A stretch of 41,124 nt of DNA from Bacteroidales bacterium (GTDB taxonomy: Bacteria > Bacteroidota > Bacteroidia > Bacteroidales > F082), in assembly GCA_029983675.1 (NCBI GenBank), contig JASBYY010000028.1:1-41124 (forward strand), given 5' to 3'. Below, piece by piece: positions 32,291 to 41,124 of this stretch; the first letter of the stretch is position 1; each line of letters opens with the position of its first letter. The notes below the pieces were generated by a model. That model ran no database searches and was not told the DNA's origin. It saw nothing but the letters and a program-made list of their open reading frames with translations. A program made the position numbers and the translations under genes.

Positions 32291-35161
32291 ATGATTAACA
32301 ACAACTTCATCAAACGCCACAATGGTCCAACCGAAGCTGACACAAAGAAAATGCTTCAAGTGATCGGCGTTGCTTCAGAGGAGCAACTCGTCAACGAAAT
32401 CATTTCGCCTGACATCCGTCTTCCCCAACCCTTACAGATTGGCACCGGGATGAACGAATATGAATGTATCAGCCACCTTAAGTCACTGGGAGCGAAAAAC
32501 AAGCAATTCCGCAGTTATATCGGACTTGGCTACTACAACACCATCACTCCGGGTGTCATCACACGCAACATCCTTGAAAACCCGGGCTGGTACACGTCAT
32601 ACACCCCCTATCAGGCAGAGATTTCTCAAGGTCGTCTCGAAGCCCTTCTGAATTTCCAGACTGTTATCAGCGACCTGACTTCCATGCCATTGGCCAATGC
32701 CTCATTACTGGACGAAGCCACTGCCGCCGCTGAAGCCATGCTGATGTTCTATCACAGCCGCAGTCGTGCCCAAGTAAAAGCCGGAGTGAGTAAATTCTTC
32801 GTTGCTGACGATGTGTTTCCTCAGACTATAGAAGTCATCCGCTCACGCGCACATTTCCTCAACATCGAAGTCGTTGTCGGCAATATCGCGAAATTCACCG
32901 CCGATGAAAACTATTTCGGCGTAATGATACAATGTCCGAACCAATATGGCAACATTGTTGACCACCGTGCCACCGTTGCTGCATGGAAAGAAAAAGGCAT
33001 GCAGGTTGCCGTTGCCGCTGACTTGCTCAGCCTCACCCTCATCACGCCTCCCGGTGAATGGGGTGCCGATGTGGTGCTGGGTTCAAACCAACGCTTTGGT
33101 CTGCCCATGGCTTTTGGTGGTCCTCATGCCGGCTACTTTGCCACAACGGAAAAATACAAACGCGAAATGCCCGGACGCATCATCGGCATCTCACAAGACG
33201 CCCTCGGCAACCCCGCCTACCGCCTGGCCTTGCAGACCCGCGAGCAACACATCAAACGCGAAAAAGCCACGTCCAACATCTGCACTGCACAAGCATTACT
33301 TGCCACCATGTCAGGATTTTACGCCATCTACCATGGACCGGACGGCTTGAAAGAAATCGCCCGCCATATCAACATCCTTACTTGTGTGCTCAATGATGAA
33401 ATGCAAAAATATGGCATCAAGCAGTTGAACAACAACTTCTTCGACACCTTGTATTTTGAAATGCCGGAAGGCAAATCATGCACATGCCAAGTGGAAGAAA
33501 TCGCCTTGCAACACGGCATGAACTTCCGTATCATCGACAAGTACCACTTTGGCATCAGCCTTGATGAAACCACCGCCCTTGCTGACGTTAACGAGATTGT
33601 CTCGGTGGTTTGCACGGCTATTGGCAAGATTCACACCGACTTTGTCTGTGACCCTGTTGTTTGCGGCACCTTTACCGGAATTCAAGAAAGCATTAGACGC
33701 ACCTCCGCCTACATGCAGGCTCCTTTGTTCTTCAAATACCGCAGCGAAACCGATATGATGCGTTACATGAAGAAATTGGAAAACCGCGACCTCAGCCTCA
33801 ACCGCGCCATGATTCCGCTCGGTTCATGCACCATGAAACTGAATCCAGCAACGGCCATGTTCGCCCTAAGCTGGCCTGAGTTCGCCAACATCCATCCTTT
33901 CGTCCCTGCCGATCAAGTTCAAGGCTACTTGCAGCTGATTCGCGAATTAGAAAAAGACCTGCTCAACATCACAGGCTTTAAGGGCTTGAGTTTCATGCCT
34001 AATTCGGGTGCCAGCGGCGAATATGCCGGACTGCTCACCATCCGTCGCTACCAGGAAGCCAACGGACAGGGTCATCGCAACATCTGCCTCATCCCGGCCT
34101 CGGCCCACGGCACCAATCCCGCTTCGGCGGCTATGGCAGGCATGGAAGTCGTTGTTGTGGAATGCGATGAAAATGGCAACATCAATCTTGATGATGCCAA
34201 GGCAAAAGCCGAACAATACAAGGACAGCCTCTCCGCTTTCATGGTCACCTATCCTTCGACACACGGCATATACGAAGACGGCATCCGCACTTTGGTAAAG
34301 ATTGTGCATGACAATGGCGGTCAAGTATATATGGACGGTGCCAACATGAATGCCCAGGTCGGTTTGACCTGTCCCGGCTTTATCGGAGCAGACGTTTGCC
34401 ACTTGAACTTGCACAAGACCTTTGCCATCCCTCATGGCGGTGGTGGTCCCGGTGTTGGTCCTATCGGCTGTGCCGAACACCTTGCCCCTTATTTGCCCAG
34501 CCACATCCTGTTTGAAACAGGAGGAGAAAAGCAAACAGGCGCTGTGTCTGCTGCCCCATTCGGAAGCGCTCAAATTCTGACCATTTCATACTGCTACATC
34601 AAAATGTTGGGCAGCGAAGGTTTGAAACAAGCCACCATGCGTGCCATTCTGAATGCCAACTATCTGAAAGAAAGACTAAAAGACTACTATCCGATTCTGT
34701 TCACGGGAAATAACGGACATGTCGCCCACGAAATGATTCTCGACATCAACGGTATCGACAAAGCCACTGGAGTGGCCGCTATCGACATTGCCAAACGTCT
34801 GATGGACTTTGGGTTCCACGCGCCGACAGTAGCCTTCCCCGTGCACGGCACCCTCATGGTCGAGCCTACCGAAAGCGAACCTTTAGCCGAACTGGATCGC
34901 TTTGTGGATGCCATGATACAAATCCGCAAGGAAATTGCCGACATCGAAAGCGGAAAAGCCGATAAGGACAACAACGTCATCACTCACGCTCCTTACACCG
35001 CCAAAATGCTCATGGGCAACGATTGGACATTCCCCTTCACACGTCAAGAAGCCGGTTTCCCGATGGAGAGCGACGTTCAGGATAAATACTTCCCCCACGT
35101 CACCCGCATCAATGATGCCTTTGGCGATAGGAATTTGGTTTGCAAGTGCTTTGCCGAATAA
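32291..35161 (+). CDS. gcvP: Glycine dehydrogenase (decarboxylating), P protein
   Basis: 956 aa, a full-length single-chain P protein (both half-domains fused). It decarboxylates glycine with PLP and passes the aminomethyl group to the lipoyl H protein. Seen: N-terminal KRHNGPTEADTKKML, FIGLGYY-like YIGLGYYNTITP, and the PLP-lysine motif CHLNLHKTFAIPHGGGGPG. I chose the ATG at 32291 (MINNNFIKRHNGP); the longer frame from 32165 runs through the promoter. gcvT, gcvH and lpd are not in the window, so the system is scattered. It is flanked by terminators and forms its own unit. Confidence 0.95.
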   Translation: MINNNFIKRHNGPTEADTKKMLQVIGVASEEQLVNEIISPDIRLPQPLQIGTGMNEYECISHLKSLGAKNKQFRSYIGLGYYNTITPGVITRNILENPGWYTSYTPYQAEISQGRLEALLNFQTVISDLTSMPLANASLLDEATAAAEAMLMFYHSRSRAQVKAGVSKFFVADDVFPQTIEVIRSRAHFLNIEVVVGNIAKFTADENYFGVMIQCPNQYGNIVDHRATVAAWKEKGMQVAVAADLLSLTLITPPGEWGADVVLGSNQRFGLPMAFGGPHAGYFATTEKYKREMPGRIIGISQDALGNPAYRLALQTREQHIKREKATSNICTAQALLATMSGFYAIYHGPDGLKEIARHINILTCVLNDEMQKYGIKQLNNNFFDTLYFEMPEGKSCTCQVEEIALQHGMNFRIIDKYHFGISLDETTALADVNEIVSVVCTAIGKIHTDFVCDPVVCGTFTGIQESIRRTSAYMQAPLFFKYRSETDMMRYMKKLENRDLSLNRAMIPLGSCTMKLNPATAMFALSWPEFANIHPFVPADQVQGYLQLIRELEKDLLNITGFKGLSFMPNSGASGEYAGLLTIRRYQEANGQGHRNICLIPASAHGTNPASAAMAGMEVVVVECDENGNINLDDAKAKAEQYKDSLSAFMVTYPSTHGIYEDGIRTLVKIVHDNGGQVYMDGANMNAQVGLTCPGFIGADVCHLNLHKTFAIPHGGGGPGVGPIGCAEHLAPYLPSHILFETGGEKQTGAVSAAPFGSAQILTISYCYIKMLGSEGLKQATMRAILNANYLKERLKDYYPILFTGNNGHVAHEMILDINGIDKATGVAAIDIAKRLMDFGFHAPTVAFPVHGTLMVEPTESEPLAELDRFVDAMIQIRKEIADIESGKADKDNNVITHAPYTAKMLMGNDWTFPFTRQEAGFPMESDVQDKYFPHVTRINDAFGDRNLVCKCFAE

Positions 35162-35180
35162 CCAAAATACAGTTTCTCAC

Positions 35181-35212
35181 AAAAGGCTGCCGAACGGGCA
35201 GCCTTTTGTGTT
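35181..35212 (+). terminator. Intrinsic terminator after gcvP
   Basis: AAAAGGCTGCC pairs with GGCAGCCTTTT (11 bp, 5-nt loop), T-rich tail. Lies 20 bp past the gcvP stop. Confidence 0.82.
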
Positions 35213-35292
35213 TATATCTCTATGTCTCTATGAAATGAGATTGGACAAAGGCATCAACTCGACGTCTTTGCAAGAAGTGCAAAGATTAGAAA

Positions 35293-36339
35293 TTAAGAGT
35301 TGTTTCCTCCAAACTCTTGCTGCAAATCTTTCAAGTACTGTCCACTGAAATCCACCTTCAGCTCCACCCATAACGGCAAATGGTCCGACATTTGAAAGGT
35401 ACGATAAGTTTTCAGATAGTAGCTTTTGATTTCCTTTTCTGTCTTTCCCAACGTATTCTTCTCATCAAAATAAGGCCTATAGGTAGAAAGATCCTCCTCC
35501 GTATATACCGATTTGGTAAAATTAAACGCACCGGCTTTCTGTTGTTTTTCATCGAACAGTACCATTGATTTTGTCAATTGCAAATTGAAAGCGATTTGAT
35601 CATAGTGGTTCGTATGACCCAAGTCGGTAGGGTGTTCTTTAATGGCGTCGGGAATAGAAAAACCATTGCCTTCCAATGCCTTCATGTAGTCACACTCAAC
35701 ATTCGGTATGTTGAAATCGCCAAGAAGCACATAATTGAACTTTTCTTTTTTCGCACGTTTTGTCAGGAATTTGGCAATAGTGGTGATTTCAGCCAATCGC
35801 TGCATATTAATCCCACAAGATGTTCCATAATAAATGTGTACTGTCGAAAGATTGAACTTGAACCATCCCGACTGGAAAGAGACGCAAAATGGTGTGCGCG
35901 CAAACTGAAGTCCATCCATAAGATTGCTCTTGGGCAAAACGATTTCTCCCGCAAGGTTCTTAAAACTAACCTTGCTAGTGTCATACAAAAAAGCCATACA
36001 TTCCTGACCGCCGGCAGGTCCCTCTGTACTATCAGTGGCAATATAATTCCAGTTATTGCCAAGTATTGCCATCACTTTTTCAAGTCCCTTCTTGTTTCCT
36101 GACACCTCTTGTACTGCTATCAGGTCGAAGCGGCTGATAATCTCGGCAATATAGAACAAACTCTCCTGTCGGCGGTTATCGCCGAATTCGCGAATATTCC
36201 AAGTGGCAAGCAGCAGTGTGCTTGATGCTGTTTTTTTCGGTATTTCCTGATCAAGTTGAGCACGTAATGTCATTAGCTTACCAACGACTCTTTCCCGTTC
36301 AATCGGGTCATGAATTTTTTTAATCGAAGTGTAGATCAT
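35293..36339 (-). CDS. Endonuclease/exonuclease/phosphatase (EEP) family protein
   Basis: 348 aa. The DNase I-like fold is indicated by LLATWNIREFGDN (Asn), LIAVQEV (metal-binding Glu), LGDFNIPN (Asp, Asn) and a C-terminal SDHLPLWVEL (Asp-His). The substrate may be DNA, a phospholipid or an inositol phosphate; the motifs do not decide. No signal peptide is visible; the first ~40 residues are a charged helix. A -7 box TAATTTTG lies at 36372-36379. The gene is convergent with gcvP. Confidence 0.85.
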   Translation of the reverse strand: MIYTSIKKIHDPIERERVVGKLMTLRAQLDQEIPKKTASSTLLLATWNIREFGDNRRQESLFYIAEIISRFDLIAVQEVSGNKKGLEKVMAILGNNWNYIATDSTEGPAGGQECMAFLYDTSKVSFKNLAGEIVLPKSNLMDGLQFARTPFCVSFQSGWFKFNLSTVHIYYGTSCGINMQRLAEITTIAKFLTKRAKKEKFNYVLLGDFNIPNVECDYMKALEGNGFSIPDAIKEHPTDLGHTNHYDQIAFNLQLTKSMVLFDEKQQKAGAFNFTKSVYTEEDLSTYRPYFDEKNTLGKTEKEIKSYYLKTYRTFQMSDHLPLWVELKVDFSGQYLKDLQQEFGGNNS

Positions 36340-36371
36340 ACATGCATTTTTACATTGGTGAGTTTTTGCAA

Positions 36372-36379
36372 CAAAATTA
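36372..36379 (-). promoter_or_regulatory. Bacteroidota -7 box for the EEP gene
   Basis: TAATTTTG on the minus strand, a full match, 33 bp before the start codon at 36339. No good -33 box. Confidence 0.5.
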
Positions 36380-36506
36380 AGTTTTTTTCTATAAAAGACA
36401 TCCGTATTAAGAAACTCTTTTAAATTCTTACGACAAAGTTATTGTTCAATTATTCGAATCATGGCTTCTTCTCCTTGCATGGAGATTCCGTATAAGTCCC
36501 AAATAG

Positions 36507-36527
36507 ATCCCGTGTCAAGCACGGGAT
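36507..36527. repeat. REP-like extragenic palindrome
   Basis: ATCCCGTG and CACGGGAT pair perfectly around TCAAG. Translated, the flank gives the VIPCLTRDL string typical of a dispersed palindromic repeat seen in several bacterial genomes. A diverged copy of part of it may follow (GGCACAGGATGACCGTG, 36545-36561). Confidence 0.55.
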
Positions 36528-36734
36528 GACTGAGTTTGGGACGTGGCACAGGATGACCGTGTTTGCGGAAATACTCAACTTGAACCTTTCAAAAACGGCT
36601 TCTAAAACTGATTTAATAAGGCAAAAAACACTATAGCAAAGTAATGCAACACGAGTAAATGAAAACACAAAGTCGATAGCCTGCGTCTTTTCTGCACAAA
36701 CGGCTATCGACTCACGTCTACGTCTCAAAGAGTG

Positions 36735-37424
36735 CTATTGAACTTCGTAAAGAAAAGTGAAGGTGCTAATAAATCCCAGCAGCAAACCCATTTTAGTAAC
36801 ACGAGAGGAAAGGTGGTAAAGGTTTGTGGCCACGGCGCCAGGACGAACTACTGTTACCCTAACGCCTTCACCATACAATTCGATATGCAATGAACGCGAC
36901 AACTGCTTTAAGAAAGCTTTTGTAGCACCGTAAACCGCCAACTTTTGCACAGCGATATTAGAGGTTATCGATCTCATGTTGAGAATGTATCCTTTATGGC
37001 GGCGCACCATTTCTTGTCCGAAAAAATAGATCAGCATAGCAGGCATGTTGACATGAAGATTCAGAATTAAGTTGTTATAATCTTCACTGTCTTTAAGAAA
37101 ATCATGATTGCGATACACTCCTGCATTATTGACAAGCACTTCGATTTCTAGGTTTTGTTTTTGGCAAAAATCAAATAATTCCTTGGCGGACTGCGACTGT
37201 CCCAGGTAGCGCTCCAAAGCGATCGCCTCGACAGAAAATTCCTCTCTTAAGCGCTCCCCTTTCTCAACAATCGCGTTTTCTTCGTTGCTGACGATAAGGA
37301 GGTTATATCCTTTTTCGCCCAATACACGGGCATATTGGAGCCCCATTCCAGAACTAGCTCCCGTTACCAAGGCATACGGCATTATAGCGTTCTTCATCAT
37401 TATCCTACTTGTACTAAAATCCAT
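36735..37424 (-). CDS. Short-chain dehydrogenase/reductase
   Basis: 229 aa, classical SDR. The cofactor motif TGASSGMG sits near the N-terminus after MPYALV, NNAGVY marks the NNAG element, and YGATK is the catalytic YxxxK preceded by a Ser-containing strand (NMRSITSN). The C-terminal PGAVATNLY is also typical. The substrate is unknown. The start is uncertain: ATG at 37424, or internal Met codons before MPYALVTGASSG. It is a lone minus-strand gene between a REP-like palindrome and the S9-peptidase terminator. Confidence 0.85.
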   Translation of the reverse strand: MDFSTSRIMMKNAIMPYALVTGASSGMGLQYARVLGEKGYNLLIVSNEENAIVEKGERLREEFSVEAIALERYLGQSQSAKELFDFCQKQNLEIEVLVNNAGVYRNHDFLKDSEDYNNLILNLHVNMPAMLIYFFGQEMVRRHKGYILNMRSITSNIAVQKLAVYGATKAFLKQLSRSLHIELYGEGVRVTVVRPGAVATNLYHLSSRVTKMGLLLGFISTFTFLYEVQ

Positions 37425-37640
37425 GTCTCTTCAACAATTTGAGAACACGAACGGTGAAGCCTGCGTTTAACAGAGCAAAATTAGCAAATCGCCTTCAATA
37501 CGACCAAAATCCGCGCATTTTCGACAAGTGTTTGAGTGTATTGTAAGAAACCGCTGAGCAACGACATAGGAGTTTCATCCAGCTTTGATAAATGTCATTT
37601 TAATGGGCTTCACTCTGGCTGCATGCAACTTCGTTGTACC

Positions 37641-37670
37641 AAAAAAGGGCGGCACGTCTTGCCGCCCTTT
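37641..37670 (-). terminator. Intrinsic terminator after the S9 peptidase gene
   Basis: On the minus strand AAAGGGCGGC pairs perfectly with GCCGCCCTTT (10 bp, 7-nt loop), followed by T residues. It is 23 bp past the peptidase stop. Confidence 0.9.
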
Positions 37671-37692
37671 GCAGGATAAATTACAATCTATT

Positions 37693-39969
37693 TTATTTCA
37701 GATATTTAGCCAAGAATCCGAGCATGGCATTGTAGAAGTCCATGGTGTTTTCTTCGCGATAAAAGCCGTGGCCTTCGTTGTATTTTACCATATAGGGAAC
37801 CTCGAATCCCTTGGCACGCAAAGCGGTTACAATCTGGTCGCTCTCGTTGATGTTCACGCGCGGGTCATTGGCACCTTGCACCACAAACAAAGGTTTCGTA
37901 ATCTTGTCAATCTGGAAGAAAGGCGACACCTCATGGGCTATTTTCGCCTCTTCGGGATTGTCCAAGTCATACCAAATCTCCTTGACCATCTCCAAATAAG
38001 GCTTCCAATATTCGGGAAAGGACTTGAAGAAGGTCTCGATGTTCGACACGCCCACGTAATCCACGCCACAAACATACAAATCAGGAGTTTTCACCAAGCC
38101 CATCAAAGTGGCGTAACCGCCATGGCTGGCACCGTAGATGGCGATTCTGTCCTTGTCGATCCAGCCTTGTGCGATGGCGTACAACACACCGTCTTCCACA
38201 TCGTCCATGGCTTTTCTTCCGATTTGCTTGAAACCGGAGGTCAGGAATTCCTTGCCATAGCCGCCTGATATTCTGAAGTTCACCTGCAAGGTGGCATAGC
38301 CGCGGCTGGCAAAGAGCTGGCATTCGGGATTGAAGCCCCAACTGTCACGGACACCTTGAGGACCACCATGAGGATTCACCACCAACGGCACTTTCTTGCC
38401 TTCCAAGGCAGCCTTGGGCAGGGTGATGTAGCCGTGGATGGTCTTTCCGTCGCGGCTCTGGAAAGAAATGGGACGCATCTCGGCCATGTCTTCCTCTTTC
38501 AGTTGCGGCATCAGGTCGTACAACAGCGAGAATTTTCCGCTCTTGGTGTCGTACTGGTAGTATTTTCCGTAAAGCCTGTCGCTGCCAACGTGGAGCAAAT
38601 AGGTGGTTTCGTCATCGTCGCTGCTGGTGATATAAACCTCTTTTCCGGGGAATTCCTTCTGGAACTTGGCATGTAGTTTTTTATAGGTCTCGCTCACGGG
38701 AATCACCACATACTTTTCGCCTTCGTAGGCAAAATAATCGATTTCCCAGTTTCTCTTTCTCGAAACACGCATACCGGAAACATCGTAATCGGGATTCGAG
38801 AACAAAGTCTTGATTTCCTTGTTCTGCTTCAAATCGTAGAGCACGATTTCCGACTTGTCGCGGCCGACATTGGTCTCCACGTAGGCCTCATCGGGGTTCT
38901 TCGAAGCATAATTATACCGAGAAATGCCAAAACCCTCGTACCATTTTCCATGATAAATCTTATTGAACTCGCCGGTCTCCAAGTCTTTGTACCACAGTTC
39001 CGACTCGGTGCCGTTCACCATTTTTGAGTAAGCCCTGAGGTTGCCGTCCTTGTCAAAGTCATATCCTGAAATTGGGTTATTAACGTCATCGTTTTCAAAC
39101 AGTTGTGTTAAATCACCCGTGTTGACGTTGAGTTTATAGGGTTCAAAAATTTGCTTGTTGTTTTTGTTCATCTGGATGATGATGTAGTCCTTCTGCTCCT
39201 TCAAGTTGTTCAAAATGGTAGCCTGAACACCTTCAAAGGGGGTCAAATCCTTGACGTTGCTGCCATCGATATTGGCGGCATAGATGTGATAGTTTTCATT
39301 TCCACCTTGGTCCATAGCGAAAATCAGCCTTTCGTTGTTGACCCAGCCGTAACCCTTGATGAGTTCCTCTTTCTCCTCGATGGCGCGGACCACCTTGCCG
39401 GTAGCGATTTCCTTGACATATACATGGTTCTTGTTGTTGTCGTCCTTCTCAAAATAGGAGAGGTACTTGCCGTTGGGCGAAAGCTGGAAGCTGCTGGCCT
39501 TGGGACGGGCAAAATAGTCGGCCACGCTGTATTTATAGGTGCCCTTGTCCAAATCGCCCATTTTTTTCAAGTCCTCGTCGGAAGTCACCAACTCGGGATT
39601 GCCGGGCAGCTTGCTTTCAAACTTTTGCAGGACAAGGGGCAGGGTCATGCCCATCTGATCAAAGTTGCCCGAAATTTCCTCGCCGGCTATTTTGCCGGTA
39701 AACTTGGCTTGCAAGGCATTGGCCAAAATCGTCAGTTCGTCGCCGTTCACTTCGGTCTTGTCCATGGGAATGCCGCTGGCACCCTGCATGGGCACGTCGA
39801 GGGTGGAGGTATAAGCGCCCCCTTCTTCGCTGATGTGAAAAATCATTTCCAAGCTCATCCCTTGCACGGAGATGGCCCCTTTCCAGTCGCCCACAAAGTT
39901 CTGGGCTTTCATTGTCATGGTCATGGATAACACGATGGCGCATAAAACGCCTACTTTTTTAATGTTCAT
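37693..39969 (-). CDS. S9 family prolyl oligopeptidase-like peptidase, exported
   Basis: 758 aa. A signal peptide (GVLCAIVLSMTMTMKA, then QNF) indicates export. Residues ~22-130 form a beta-rich domain (GDWKGAISVQGMSLEMIFHI) often found before alpha/beta-hydrolases in Bacteroidota. A seven-bladed propeller region follows (~150-480; e.g. FQLSPNGKYLSYF). The C-terminal hydrolase holds the triad: GASHGGYATL (Ser), GANDPRVN (Asp), EGHGF (His). The family cleaves short proline-containing peptides. It has a textbook promoter (40054-40084) and terminator, so it is a single-gene unit. It probably serves peptide feeding (inference). Confidence 0.88.
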   Translation of the reverse strand: MNIKKVGVLCAIVLSMTMTMKAQNFVGDWKGAISVQGMSLEMIFHISEEGGAYTSTLDVPMQGASGIPMDKTEVNGDELTILANALQAKFTGKIAGEEISGNFDQMGMTLPLVLQKFESKLPGNPELVTSDEDLKKMGDLDKGTYKYSVADYFARPKASSFQLSPNGKYLSYFEKDDNNKNHVYVKEIATGKVVRAIEEKEELIKGYGWVNNERLIFAMDQGGNENYHIYAANIDGSNVKDLTPFEGVQATILNNLKEQKDYIIIQMNKNNKQIFEPYKLNVNTGDLTQLFENDDVNNPISGYDFDKDGNLRAYSKMVNGTESELWYKDLETGEFNKIYHGKWYEGFGISRYNYASKNPDEAYVETNVGRDKSEIVLYDLKQNKEIKTLFSNPDYDVSGMRVSRKRNWEIDYFAYEGEKYVVIPVSETYKKLHAKFQKEFPGKEVYITSSDDDETTYLLHVGSDRLYGKYYQYDTKSGKFSLLYDLMPQLKEEDMAEMRPISFQSRDGKTIHGYITLPKAALEGKKVPLVVNPHGGPQGVRDSWGFNPECQLFASRGYATLQVNFRISGGYGKEFLTSGFKQIGRKAMDDVEDGVLYAIAQGWIDKDRIAIYGASHGGYATLMGLVKTPDLYVCGVDYVGVSNIETFFKSFPEYWKPYLEMVKEIWYDLDNPEEAKIAHEVSPFFQIDKITKPLFVVQGANDPRVNINESDQIVTALRAKGFEVPYMVKYNEGHGFYREENTMDFYNAMLGFLAKYLK

Positions 39970-40053
39970 AAAATATTTATTTAACTGATTACATGCACTT
40001 TACAAAGCTTCAAATCAACATACACGCCAATATGTGATGCGTATTTCGAGCTG

Positions 40054-40084
40054 CAAAAGTAAGAAACTCGCGGAAAACTTCAAA
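40054..40084 (-). promoter_or_regulatory. Bacteroidota promoter for the S9 peptidase
   Basis: On the minus strand TTTG, 19 bp, TACTTTTG: a perfect match in both boxes and spacing, ~85 bp before the start codon. Confidence 0.85.
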
Positions 40085-40117
40085 TATAAAACAGCAAGGA
40101 ATCACGGTAATAAACCC

Positions 40118-40125
40118 TATCTTTG
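40118..40125 (+). promoter_or_regulatory. Bacteroidota -7 box for the EFR1 gene
   Basis: TATCTTTG, a full match, 63 bp before the start. Its -33 region falls beside the -33 box of the divergent peptidase promoter. Confidence 0.6.
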
Positions 40126-40188
40126 CCCCATGCAACAGTGCGACAAACAACTATATACCATTGAAAAACAACTCAAAATACGAAGGAC

Positions 40189-41013
40189 ATGATCTTTAAT
40201 ACGATTTGGAAGATTTATTTCAGTGCGACAGGCACTACCGAAAAGATAGTAAACGCCATTGCCAACAGCCTGGCTGAACTTGGCGAAGCCCCAACCCGGA
40301 CTTTCGATTTCACCCTGCCGGCAAACCGGCAATCCTTCCCCGCCCTCACCGCTTCGGACTTGGTGGTTTTCGGCTGTCCGACTTACGCGGGAAGAATCCC
40401 CAACCTGATGCTGAAATATTTGGACACCATCCAAGGCGGCGGCGCTTGTGCCATCCCCGTCGTCACCTTTGGCAACCGCCATTTTGACAACTCCCTAATC
40501 GAGCTGCGCAACCTCTTGGAACAGCATGATTTCAAGACCCTTGCAGCGGGGGCTTTCGCTTGCGAACATTCTTTTTCCTACCAACTCGGAGCCGGCCGAC
40601 CCGATGCCGAAGATTTGCAGTTTGCCCAAAACTTTGCCATTCAAATGTTTGAAAAGCTGTTGAATCCCGATTTTCTTTCCATACCTCACACGCCCATTGC
40701 CGTGGATGGCGATGCCCAAGCGGGCTATTACCAGCCCAGAGACCGGAACGGCAACCCCATCGACATCCGAAAAGCCAAGCCCTTGACCCGCGACACCTGC
40801 ATTCGATGCGGGCATTGTGCAGAAGTCTGCCCCATGGGTTCCATTTCAAAGGAAGACGTGAGGACTGTGGCCGGCATCTGCATCAAATGCGGTGCCTGCA
40901 TCAAAAAATGTCCGGTAAAAGCCAAGTATTTCGAGGATGCCGGTTACCTGTACCATAAGAACGAATTGGAAGTCATGTACCAGCAACGTGCTGAAAACAA
41001 GATGTTTGTGTGA
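40189..41013 (+). CDS. EFR1-family flavodoxin-ferredoxin
   Basis: 274 aa. Residues ~1-165 are a flavodoxin-like FMN domain (YFSATGTTEKIV phosphate loop, VFGCPTYAGRIP, and VVTFGNRHFDN). Residues ~195-255 hold two 4Fe-4S motifs (CIRCGHCAEVCP and CIKCGACIKKCP). This combination defines EFR1 ferredoxins, intracellular electron carriers of anaerobes whose partners are not known. The stop codon overlaps the next start (TGATG), so the following gene is translationally coupled. Confidence 0.9.
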   Translation: MIFNTIWKIYFSATGTTEKIVNAIANSLAELGEAPTRTFDFTLPANRQSFPALTASDLVVFGCPTYAGRIPNLMLKYLDTIQGGGACAIPVVTFGNRHFDNSLIELRNLLEQHDFKTLAAGAFACEHSFSYQLGAGRPDAEDLQFAQNFAIQMFEKLLNPDFLSIPHTPIAVDGDAQAGYYQPRDRNGNPIDIRKAKPLTRDTCIRCGHCAEVCPMGSISKEDVRTVAGICIKCGACIKKCPVKAKYFEDAGYLYHKNELEVMYQQRAENKMFV

Positions 41014-41124
41014 TGTTCATAAACTCATTTGAACAAGCAGAACAAGCCGCTATTTTCACGGGAAAGAAACAGGGCCAACGCATCAGATTTGTAACAAAAG
41101 CAGGAGATAGCCAAAATCCCAAGC
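41013..41124 (+). CDS. Start of a gene coupled to EFR1 (cut by window end)
   Basis: The ATG at 41013 overlaps the EFR1 stop in a TGATG arrangement and opens a frame of 37 codons to the window end (MFINSFEQAEQAAIFTGKK). Too little is present to name a family. The overlap suggests a functional link with the flavodoxin-ferredoxin. Confidence 0.5.
   Translation, partial: MFINSFEQAEQAAIFTGKKQGQRIRFVTKAGDSQNPK

Larger units (their letters stand above)
36340..36734. other. Gene-free gap between EEP and SDR genes
   Basis: 395 bp without a convincing gene. An 89-codon frame on the minus strand reads through the palindrome at 36507-36527 and is not supported. The gap holds the EEP -7 box and a REP-like palindrome. 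Confidence 0.5.

Noticed and set aside
36459..36728. An 89-codon minus-strand frame
   Set aside because: It reads through a REP-like palindrome (the VIPCLTRDL string) and has no other support.
39151..39930. A 259-codon plus-strand frame opposite the S9 peptidase
   Set aside because: It is antisense to the peptidase propeller region, and its translation is a mirror of that gene's codon pattern.
1..41124. tRNA or rRNA genes, CRISPR arrays, complete insertion sequences
   Set aside because: No T-loop/GTTCGA-type tRNA pattern, no regularly spaced repeats, and no transposase frame could be recognised by eye.

Overview
The window looks like chromosomal DNA of a Bacteroidales-type Bacteroidota. The evidence is direct: promoters of the form TAnnTTTG (several with a TTTG-like -33 box 19-21 bp upstream), an L33-DUF4295-FtsY-RimO block, and families typical of the phylum (PCMD, DUF5723, WbqC, EFR1 ferredoxin, PgpH-type 7TM-HD, many SPII lipoproteins). 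I cannot name a genus. Base composition is moderate, with one clearly AT-rich patch near 8.4-8.6 kb. No tRNA, rRNA, CRISPR array or intact mobile element was seen.

Layout. 0.1-4.0 kb (+): a five-gene cassette encoding a PHP phosphoesterase, a GHKL ATPase, a DRTGG protein, an RsbW-like GHKL ATPase and an [FeFe]-hydrogenase-like iron-sulfur protein; this looks like a redox or H2 sensing/signalling module. 4.1-7.4 kb (+): a homologue of steroid 5-alpha-reductase, an extended SDR fused to a zinc ribbon, and a secreted PCMD protein. 7.5-9.1 kb: a Bro-N gene broken by two in-frame stops, an AT-rich spacer, and a small lipoprotein whose frame must change at a slippery A AAA AAG. 9.2-14.9 kb (-): DUF368 lipid-carrier translocase, rimO, ftsY, DUF4295, rpmG, fused ftcD. 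15.0-15.7 kb (+): YhhQ-type queuosine-precursor transporter, followed by a possible group II intron remnant. 16.1-18.3 kb (-): a small exported Cys-containing protein and a secreted thioredoxin-like/beta-propeller protein, separated by a terminator hairpin. 18.5-22.8 kb (-): DUF5723 outer-membrane protein, a large lipoprotein and hutI. 22.9-24.6 kb (+): lipoprotein, periplasmic thioredoxin, WbqC. 24.7-26.7 kb (-): 7TM-HD phosphodiesterase. 26.9-35.2 kb (+): NlpC/P60 peptidase, P5C dehydrogenase, TypA/BipA, LEA-like lipoprotein, glycine decarboxylase. 35.3-40.0 kb (-): endonuclease/exonuclease/phosphatase-family protein, SDR, S9 peptidase. 40.2-41.1 kb (+): EFR1 flavodoxin-ferredoxin and the start of a coupled gene.

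Metabolically, HutI and FtcD (histidine to glutamate and one-carbon units), P5C dehydrogenase (proline to glutamate) and GcvP (glycine) point to amino-acid catabolism with folate-linked one-carbon flow. Two ferredoxin-type proteins and the hydrogenase-like cassette suggest an anaerobe. The parts that look least explained are the hydrogenase-like cassette, the steroid-reductase/SDR pair, the frameshifted lipoprotein, and the small exported protein with its propeller partner.
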